From: Mycoplasma sp.
Lineage (GTDB): Bacteria > Bacillota_I > Bacilli_A > Mycoplasmatales > Metamycoplasmataceae
Length of the DNA stretch: 64,000 nt
Reading direction: 5' to 3'
Assembly (NCBI GenBank): GCA_024244685.1
Contig: JAAEOJ010000139.1
Span: forward strand, 172,827 to 236,826
Positions 57,037 through 64,000 of the stretch are shown here, in pieces (the stretch's first letter is position 1; the number at the start of each line of letters is the position of its first letter). The notes beneath the pieces were generated by a model. It did not search any database and was not told the DNA's origin. It saw only the letters and a program-made list of their open reading frames with translations. A program made the position numbers and the translations under genes.

Positions 57037-58323
57037 TTACTTATTATATTCTTTTATTAACTCCATAAACTCTTTTCTAGATTCTTTCTCGTCTACAATA
57101 GGTTTAATCTCGTTATCTTTATTGTATTTATTTACATATTCTAAATCAGGATCAAATTTCTTTAATTGAATACTTGGAGAGAATGTTCTGTATGCACCTT
57201 GATAATCAAGTCCTGTAAAAGAAGCTCATTGTCATGATTGGTTATTAACAATTGGATCATAATCAATTAGTTTAGTTGCAAAATACTTTTCTCCGATTCT
57301 TCAATCTAAATTAAGGTTCTTACAAAAGAATGAAGCTACAATCATTCTTGCTCTATTATGCATATAACCAGTTGTGTTTAATTCATGCATAGCAGCATCA
57401 ATAATTGGAAAGCCTGTCTTTCCTTCTTTTCATAATTGAACTAGCTTTAGATCATCATTAAATACTCATTCATTATATTTAGTAAGTATGTTGGTTGGAT
57501 ATTCTCCTCTAATCTTATATTCATTTTTATTTTGAACATAATACTGATGATAGAATTCTTTTCAAAGAACTTGCCTAACAAATGGAAGATTAATCTCTTT
57601 TTTACTATAACAATATTCAATTGCTTCTCTACAAGAAACAACACCGAATTTAAGAGCGGCTGATATTTTACTATTTTCAAAAGCAAAATAATCTCTTAAG
57701 TTTTTATAATCTATAGCTGTAACTCTATCAATTGATTCAAATACTTCTTTTCTATTAATCTTCATTCCATAATCTTTTCCTTCTTCTAAATTAGATGAAT
57801 ATTTATTATCTTGTAATTTAATAAACAAGTCATTAGAATATTTAATGTTATTTGATTTAATATTATTTAATAGCTTTAACTTACTTTCAAAGAATGATTT
57901 AAACGTTTTAAAACTAGTTCCGCTTTTAGTAACTGTATCTTTAGGATTAAAAAGTAAATAATCATTATAAGACACAACATCAATATTATTGCTTTTACAA
58001 TATTCTTGAATTCTTAAGTCTCTTTTATTTGCAAACTCAGTAATATCAGAATTAAAATAAACTCCTTCTATTTTATTTGATTTATTAATTTCTTTTAATA
58101 CTTCTATATCATCTTTTGATCTATAAAAGTTTATTGGTACTTGTTTGTTTAATATACCAAGTCTTTTATTAAGGTACTCTTGACCCTTATTAGCAAAATA
58201 TTCCTTATTAATTGCATCATTAAAAATAAACACTAAAGCAATTTCTTTATTATCTTTAATTGCTTCATTAAGTGTTGTATTATCTTCGATTCTTAAGTCT
58301 CTTCTGAAAATAAAGATTTTCAT
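57037..58323 (-). CDS. phrB: Deoxyribodipyrimidine photolyase, 428 aa
   Basis: Light-driven repair of cyclobutane pyrimidine dimers. N-terminal Rossmann-like domain starts [15 protein letters not shown]. The FAD-binding domain includes [52 protein letters not shown], and the signature [20 protein letters not shown]. The last is the DYDPxxNxxxWxW hallmark of class I photolyases. TATAAT ends six bases before the ATG; leaderless. Confidence 0.95.
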
Positions 58324-58329
58324 ATTTTA

Positions 58330-58335
58330 ATTATA
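58330..58335 (-). promoter_or_regulatory. -10 box, leaderless start of phrB
   Basis: TATAAT on the minus strand, six bases from the ATG at 58323. Confidence 0.5.
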
Positions 58336-58421
58336 ATTAATAAAGTTAAATATAAATAAAAAATGAACTCTACTGCTTAAGAAAGCAGAACAAGAAATTA
58401 TTTGTAATTCTCTTGATAAAT

Positions 58422-58447
58422 AAAAAAACAGGACAACCTGTTTTTTT
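58422..58447. terminator. Terminator after the TIR/membrane gene pair
   Basis: AAAAAAACAGG and CCTGTTTTTTT pair around ACAA, just downstream of the membrane gene stop on the minus strand. Confidence 0.8.
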
Positions 58448-58449
58448 AT

Positions 58450-58890
58450 TTAAAGAAAGAAGGCCATAATAACAAACGCAACGTTCATTATAACTGATAA
58501 TAAAATTAATACTATTCCAACTTTTATGATTCAAGAAATTTTATATTTTTTCTTTTCTTGGGCTTTAAGAACGGGCGTCATGTTATATTCATTTCATTTG
58601 TTTTGTATAACTTCATTTTGTTTTTTTCTATAAGTAGTTTCTAATTTTAAAAATCGTCATGATGTTCTTAAAGCAATTACTTCAATTGTAAATATTAATA
58701 TAGCAGAAGTAACTAATGCAATAATTTTTTCGAATTTATTTGGTATTTCTAAAAAGAACTTATCTATTGTTATTCCAAAAGCAATTATTGTGAATAAACT
58801 AAATAATCATTTCATATGATTATTGGCCATTCTTTTTATTATATCGGCTATTAATTTTATATGCTCTACTTTAGAATAATCTTTATGCAT
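58450..58890 (-). CDS. Three-TM membrane protein coupled to TIR gene, 146 aa
   Basis: Three hydrophobic segments: about residues 28-50 (WLFSLFTIIAFGITIDKFFL), 57-78 (KIIALVTSAILIFTIEVIAL) and 120-144 (KVGIVLILLSVIMNVAFVIM), with a basic cytoplasmic loop between the second and third (RKKQNEVIQNKWNEYN...KAQEKKKYK). The ATG lies inside the last codons of the TIR gene (overlap of 8 bp), so translation is coupled. Another in-frame ATG exists at 58902. Family not recognised. The layout would suit a membrane effector or anchor for the TIR protein. Confidence 0.7.
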
Positions 58891-59563
58891 CAACTTGTCC
58901 ATATATTTTTCTTGTTGGAGACTCGTTATTTTTTCTTCTTAATTTTGAGTAATCTCATTTACCTTTATTTTTTTCTATATATTGTATTGATTGTTCTATT
59001 GCTAATTTTAAAACCTTAGGATTTTCAATGACTTTATTATATTTAACAATTGGAAATACAGCGTGTTTATGTTGTCCCTTTAAAGAATCTTCTTTTGAGT
59101 ATTTATTTTTAATACTATTTAGAAGTCTTTCTGGAAGAAAATCCAAATCTGTTATTTCATCAGGTCATGATCTATCACCTGGAGCTGGCATAGAATCATG
59201 TTCTCTTATTAATTCAGGATTTAATATTCATCCATTAGTTATTCCTTCTGTTGCATCAATTACAACTATTCCGCCTGATTTACCATCTTGAAAATCATAA
59301 ACTGATCCATAAATTTCTCAATCAACGTGTTTTCTATTTTTTGTATCAGATCCAACTATTACTATTGTAACGTCAAGATCCTTTAAAAAATTATCTCTTA
59401 TTTCTCTTCTTATTTGCTCGTCTGTCTTATGTTCTTCATCATCAACTTTAGTTCCTTCATTTACTGAAATATCTCTATATCCTATTCCTTTTACTATTTT
59501 ACTAATTTTTTCGTAATGTTTTTGATTGTTCCTGTGATGGAACGAAATAAATATGTTCTTCAT
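58883..59563 (-). CDS. TIR-like (DUF1863/ThsB-type) domain protein, 226 aa
   Basis: The N-terminal 140 residues match the TIR-like family that includes Thoeris ThsB: KNIFISFHHRNNQKHYEKIS (strand A and box 1), TDEQIRREIRDNFLKDLDVT and VIVGSDTKNRKHVDWEIYGS. The last stretch is the strongly conserved part of the family and includes the glutamate of the presumed active site. TIR proteins of this kind cut NAD or make cyclic ADP-ribose-like signals after phage infection. The C-terminal 80 residues (DFLPERLLNSIKNKYSKEDS) are family-specific. AAAGGAG precedes the ATG, with inverted repeats further upstream. It overlaps a three-TM gene. Confidence 0.85.
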
Positions 59564-59621
59564 ATTTTTCTCCTTTTTTAATTTTGTTCCTTTTATATAA
59601 AGGTGAATATATTATTACAAT

Positions 59622-59647
59622 TAAACATACATTATTTAGTATGTTTA
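59622..59647. repeat. Inverted repeat upstream of TIR gene
   Basis: TAAACATAC and GTATGTTTA with an eight-base loop, about 60 bp upstream of the TIR start codon. A second short inverted repeat, CCTTT and AAAGG, lies at 59589-59603. Candidate regulator sites. Confidence 0.45.
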
Positions 59648-59680
59648 AAAAATAAATTTAAAAAGAATTAATTATTAAGA

Positions 59681-59714
59681 AAAAACACCAATTACAATTG
59701 TATTTGGTGTTTTT
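59681..59714. terminator. Terminator after the DUF262 gene
   Basis: AAAAACACCA and TGGTGTTTTT pair around a loop that is itself partly self-paired; it ends the methyltransferase-DUF262 operon on the minus strand. Confidence 0.75.
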
Positions 59715-59723
59715 AAATTAAGT

Positions 59724-62000
59724 TTATATCTTAAATGGATATACTTCTTTTAAAATAATTTTAGAAAGGGTTTCTGTTCTTTCCCTAATATTTTCAAGGG
59801 TTCATTCTTGAAAATTGTCAAATGATTCTATTCCAAGGTCATCTTCTCCTTTAATTAAAGGAACATTAAATTGAGTTAATTTAGTTTTTTTCTTTAAAAA
59901 GGGAGCTTTTTTCATTGAAGAATTTATTGGCTTAGGTACAACCAAAAAATTTCCGATCATATTTAGATGCTTTTGAAATTCTTCTTCAACTAATTCACCT
60001 TCTTTAATTTGATTTTTTAAATCTTTTAATCACTCATCATTAGTTCTTGGCATAATATGCTCTAATGATGGATTCTTTAAATTTAAGTCATAGCTATTTG
60101 TCCCTAATCTATCTAAAATATATAACTCTAATTGTAATAAAATTTTTGTTGCTAGTTGATTTTTTTTATGGAATGTATATGGTGCGGTTAACTTATCTTT
60201 AAATATAGAATCTTCAGGCATTAAAATTTCTCCTTTTGAATCTTTTTCATAAATAACTTTAGAAATAGAATCCACTGGACTTTTATCAAAATCTGAAGCT
60301 ATTAATTTAACTATCTTAATCAACTTCCTTCTAAATGAATGACCAAAACCTTCTGTTACCTCTCTACGAATAAATAAAGAGTCTAAAAGTATAATTGATT
60401 TTTCAAACTCATTTTTCTTAACTAACTCTCATGAATCTCCATTTCATTTAAAGCAAGATTCAACTAAGGCCATCATTAAGAAAAATGTTGACTCCTTACT
60501 TGTAATATTACTTATTCTTTTTTGGAGATAAGTTAAATCACTATCTAAATCATCTATTTTTTTAATTAATAAAGCTTTATATATAATTGCATATTTTTGA
60601 ATATCATTTTTTAAAAAATTTAAATATTCTTGCTCTTTTGTAAAATTAACATCTTTAAATAAGACCTTAAAATTATTATAAACTTTAAATCTATCATATT
60701 CTTCATTTTTATATTCCATTCCTTTTTTAATAAATAATAAGTAGCATAATTCTTTAAAAAAGTCATTTATTTTTTCATTCGGATCTTTTAAGTTTAAAGA
60801 AAATTCAGATTCAAAGTATCTTCTCATAATTCTAACTTTTTCTAAATCTGGCATAACTCCATCTTCTACAAAATTAAAAATTTGGTTTTTTATTAGATCT
60901 CATTCCTCTAAATTTGAGCCTTTTGAATTCATGTTTTCAAAAATATCCATCTCTCTTTTTGGTTCAACTCTATACTCTAAATCTGCAATTTCAAATTTTT
61001 CAATAAAAATATTAATAAAATCTATTAATTTAGATTCTGAAAATGAACCAATAATATCTTTAATAATTAAATAATTATTAAAATATGTGGTTTTAAAATT
61101 ATCTAAAGTATTATTTTGAATAATATTTATGAATTCATTAAATTCTTGTTTGTCGGCTGCTTCATTTAAATATCTTTTATTTATATTTAAATTATCAAAA
61201 ATCTTTATTAATTTTTGTGGATATTTATCAGAATTAATAGATGATTTTATTAATAAATTATAAGCAACTCTCAATAAAATTAATGATGTTGTTATTCTTT
61301 GTTGCCCATCAATAATCTTAAGAACAACTGTGTTATCTTTATTAATGCTTTTACTTACTGCAACAACACCAAAATAATGTTGATTTCTATCTTCTATTCT
61401 TTCTTCAACATCTTTTATTAAAGTTTTTATATTATGTTGACTTCATGTATATCTTCTTTGATAAAAAGGTATTTTAAAAATAATGTTGGGGTTAGCAAAT
61501 CATGAAATTAATGAAGTTTTTTGAATTTTTAATTCTTTATCTCTTATATTAGTTACAATATTTTTGGGTTTTTCATCTAATTCCTGTTTAAAATAGGCGC
61601 TTTCATTAAAAATAAATTGCTCTTGCGACCCAAGAAATGCATCTTGACAAATGATTGATAATGATTTAATAAGATATAAAATATCAACCATATCAATTTT
61701 TCTTTTGATTTCATTTGGTAAATTATGAGAAAATTTATTGCCTAAAGCTCTTATGTGATGTAAAGCATCAAAAACTGTTGGTTCTCCATATCTTTCTTTA
61801 TAAGTTGCAACCATTGTAGAAAAATTGCCTTCCATTAAATATTTATTTTTTAATATATTTTCTGTAATATTCCTAACATTTAATGGAACTACTTCTCAAT
61901 CTTTTTCAATTATTCTTTGCTCAACTTTGAATATTTCATCCATTATATTTTCAAACCCTTCTTTACCTTGAATAAAATTAAAGTTCTTTGTTAATCTCAT
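59724..62000 (-). CDS. HEPN-like/DUF262/DUF1524 (GmrSD/SspE-type) nuclease, 758 aa
   Basis: Three regions. Residues of about 1-150 are helical with LHHIRALGNKFSHN, as in DUF4145/HEPN-like domains. DUF262 follows, with FYQRRYTW and DGQQRITTSL (231-235 DGQQR), the ParB/Srx-like NTPase motif of GmrSD and SspE. The C-terminal DUF1524 HNH-type nuclease has SLEHIMPRTNDEW (H648) and NxxGN-like LNMIGNFLVVPK. GmrSD and SspE cut modified or unmodified phage DNA in a nucleotide-dependent way. It overlaps the 175-aa gene by 23 bp and is in one operon with the cytosine methyltransferase, so it may read the methylation state. Confidence 0.85.
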
Positions 62001-62505
62001 TATAAATCTCCTTTCTAACTTTTGCCAAAAATACCTTATCTTCAATTAATTCTTTATAAAATGAATTGCATTGTTTATCTAATTTTTCTGAATTCAATTC
62101 TCCTTTAAATTGATTTATTTTTCAAACCTTTATTAAATCATCAGTAAATCTATTTGATGAATGTTGAATTAAAATTAAATAACCTAATCTCATAGCATCT
62201 AATTTTGGGTCGTTTTGTTTTTTACAAAGATTTTCTTTAATGTGTTCCATAACATTATTTTTTATTTTGGATAATCTATGTTTAAATTGTTTATATTGAA
62301 CTAAACCCATAACTTCTCAAGCCTCAATATTTTGTTTTAAAGTTGCATTATCTCCATTGAATTTTAAAATTACATTATCTTGTTCATCCAATAACTTAGG
62401 TTCTTCATCTCTTTCAATTCTAAAATAAGGAACCCCATAACTTTTAATGATCAAAAAATTATCAATATATTTTTTTAAGCTTGTGCCTATGATTCTAATT
62501 TTCAT
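61978..62505 (-). CDS. Hypothetical protein between methyltransferase and DUF262 genes, 175 aa
   Basis: Begins MKIRIIGTSLKKYIDNFLII, a short beta-alpha-beta-like start, then a helical C-terminal region (about 70-175). No membrane segment or recognised motif. It overlaps the methyltransferase by 3 bp and DUF262 by 23 bp, so all three are translationally coupled. The role is unknown; in such positions an adaptor, specificity or control protein is plausible. Confidence 0.75.
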
Positions 62506-63706
62506 TTTCCCTCTTTTCTATTTGATCTATAGTTTTAAAAACTACTTCTAATACTTTTACTGCTATTGAATTTCCTGCTTGCCTATATAAAGACTCTTTG
62601 GTTATTATGTTATTATCAATTCACTCCGTCCTAACTTTATCAAAATCTTTAGATTCAAAACCCATGATTTGATATGCTTCTCTAGGCGTTATAAATCTAT
62701 AGTCTAATTTATTGCTTGACTTGCTTTTATAAGGAAGCATTCCTATATTAGGATGTCTATCTTGTTTTGTTGTTAAAGTGTTTAATTTAGTGATATCTTT
62801 TGAAGATAAATCTTTATTCTGTGTTTTCATTCTTACTCTTGAAGGAGTGTTATTTGGTGTTGAATGTTCAAACTCTTCAATTATTTTTTTATTAGTTGAG
62901 TGTGTTTTCAATATTGATTTAATTTGTTTTATTGATTCATCTTTACTTAAAATATATTTATAAGAGTCTAAAATTTTTCCTATTTTTTCTGTTGTTCATT
63001 TTTTATTTGGTTTTAATATTGAAATAGCAAATACTCTCATTCTTGTTTGAACCATTCCAAATTCATTAGCTTTTAATTTGTAAGTGAATGTTTCATATCC
63101 TAAATCTTCTTTTAACAAACGAACTCACTCATCATAGTCAGCCCTATGTTTTTTACTTAATAATGCACTAACGTTTTCCATTAATAAATATCTCGGTAAT
63201 TTTTGTTTGTTATCTTTTGCTTCTCCTAATATTCTTCCTATTTGTCAAACTAAGTTGGAAGTAGAATCAACATCTCTTTTTATTCCTTTGTCTCTACCCA
63301 TATTAGCTATAGATAAACCTTGACAAGGAAATGAATAAGTAAGAAGATCTATATCTTTTATTTCTGACCCTTTTACTTTATTAATATCAGGGGAATTATT
63401 ATTTTTTATACTTGCTGCAACTAATCTTTTTTTAAAGTGATAAGGTTTTCTAGTTAAATTACTTGGTTTTTTTGAATCTAAAGAAAATGTTTTTCCTAAT
63501 ATTCATTTATCTATTTTTTGTTCTGTATCTAAATTATTTTCTTTTAACACTTGTTCTATATTGTAATCATGATGAATTAATGAATAAGCTATTATAGCTC
63601 TTGAATCTCATTCGGAAGTTTTTATAACTTCAAATTTATAAGTAGTTTCTTCTTTTATGTTTGTAATAGCTTTATGTTGAGCGCCTATTCCAGCAAAAGT
63701 TTCCAT
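62495..63706 (-). CDS. C5-cytosine DNA methyltransferase, 403 aa
   Basis: Methylates cytosine at carbon 5 within a DNA target. Motifs: I METFAGIGAQ (1-10), IV SFPCQGLS with catalytic Cys128, VI YLLMENVSAL, VIII VQTRMRVF, X QAGNSIAVKVLE at the end; the target-recognition region lies between VIII and X. In-frame codons extend 20 codons upstream of ATG 63706 but end at TAG, so this copy starts at METFAG without a clear ribosome binding site. The first 71 bp of the gene and 61 bp upstream form one arm of a perfect inverted repeat with the divergent copy at 63861. Confidence 0.9.
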
Positions 63707-63767
63707 TACTTTTATAGTATTAGTTTTTATTCTTTTTAATGATTTTTTGTTATTAACTTCTGTTATA
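63636..63767. repeat. Inverted repeat arm 1, 132 bp
   Basis: Perfect reverse complement of 63869-64000, base for base. It covers the 5' end of the minus-strand methyltransferase gene. The repeat may continue beyond the window on the other arm. Confidence 0.95.
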
Positions 63768-63868
63768 AACTAATTTTTATAATATTTATAATTGTTATTT
63801 TAATAAATCAATAAAATTAAAAATAGTTTTGGCTATTTAAATAATGTAAAATTAATATATATGAAGAA
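63768..63868. promoter_or_regulatory. 101-bp spacer between methyltransferase repeats
   Basis: AT-rich, asymmetric. On its right end it has ATGAAGAA joined in frame to the plus-strand copy, with TATAAT-like sequences upstream; on its left end TAG-TTT precedes the minus-strand copy. If it inverts between the repeats, the start codon moves to the other gene. Confidence 0.6.
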
Positions 63869-64000
63869 TATAACAGAAGTTAATAACAAAAAATCATTAA
63901 AAAGAATAAAAACTAATACTATAAAAGTAATGGAAACTTTTGCTGGAATAGGCGCTCAACATAAAGCTATTACAAACATAAAAGAAGAAACTACTTATAA
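63861..64000 (+). CDS. C5-cytosine DNA methyltransferase, second copy, 5' end only
   Basis: Starts ATG 63861 and reads MKNITEVNNKKSLKRIKTNT, then continues into the same METFAGIGAQHKAITN stretch as the minus-strand copy, so it has a 23-residue N-terminal extension that the other copy lacks. Motif I is present; the rest lies outside the window. Divergent pairs of C5 methyltransferases occur where two enzymes modify the two strands of an asymmetric site. Confidence 0.8.
   Translation, partial: MKNITEVNNKKSLKRIKTNTIKVMETFAGIGAQHKAITNIKEETTY
63869..64000. repeat. Inverted repeat arm 2, at least 132 bp
   Basis: Identical to the reverse complement of 63636-63767 up to the window edge, so the true length is unknown. 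Confidence 0.95.

Noticed and set aside
63861..64000. Sequence assembly artefact explaining the perfect inverted repeat
   Set aside because: The flanks of the two arms differ (ATGAAGAA versus TAGTTT) and the spacer is asymmetric, so it is not a simple fold-back; an artefact still cannot be excluded without reads.

Overview
The window reads as a mollicute (mycoplasma-like) chromosome. It is very AT-rich, and at least two dozen reading frames stay open only if TGA is read as tryptophan (genetic code 4). The sugar, thymidylate and thiamine genes also fit a wall-less parasite with reduced biosynthesis. I cannot name the species from sequence alone.

Layout. 1-4.9 kb: a partial hypothetical gene, a MarR-like regulator with a membrane protein, and a nuclease pair (Cas4/YqaJ-like plus a DUF2779 DEDDy exonuclease). 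4.9-16.6 kb is core housekeeping: two NrnA-like DHH phosphoesterases (one degenerate), ychF, tdk, tRNA-His, an APH-like kinase, a TPP-riboswitch-controlled ThiT-like transporter gene, a GNAT, rsmI, holB, tmk, ybaB, dnaX, the SRP RNA and a nitroreductase. 16.8-29.9 kb: a small membrane gene, typA, a DnaQ-like exonuclease, thyA-folA, manA, a fructose-type PTS gene divergent from an RpiR/MurR regulator with a perfect operator-like inverted repeat between them, nagB, and an ABC exporter. 29.9-49.8 kb holds six tandem paralogous giant surface proteins on the minus strand (SP-A to SP-F in transcription order), each with an N-terminal signal segment and a C-terminal membrane anchor.

50-64 kb: rnhB, a membrane protein, a Upf1-like helicase with a C-terminal Vsr-like nuclease, a GC-rich small-RNA candidate, a KAP/YobI-like membrane NTPase and a photolyase, then what looks like a defence region. 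That region has a TIR-like protein overlapping a small three-TM protein, and an operon of a C5-cytosine DNA methyltransferase, a 175-aa unknown and a HEPN-like/DUF262/DUF1524 nuclease. The methyltransferase 5' end is repeated perfectly (132 bp or more) in inverted orientation at the right edge, where a divergent second methyltransferase gene starts. The 101-bp spacer carries the only upstream ATG, so its inversion would change which copy has it. This is the most striking structure in the window.

Expression. Two classes of gene start are visible. Surface proteins, ychF, tdk, thyA, nagB, typA, the ABC exporter, the helicase and the TIR gene have a clear AGGAG-like ribosome binding site. At least thirteen others have TATAAT ending 6-7 nt before the ATG and no Shine-Dalgarno sequence, which implies leaderless mRNAs.
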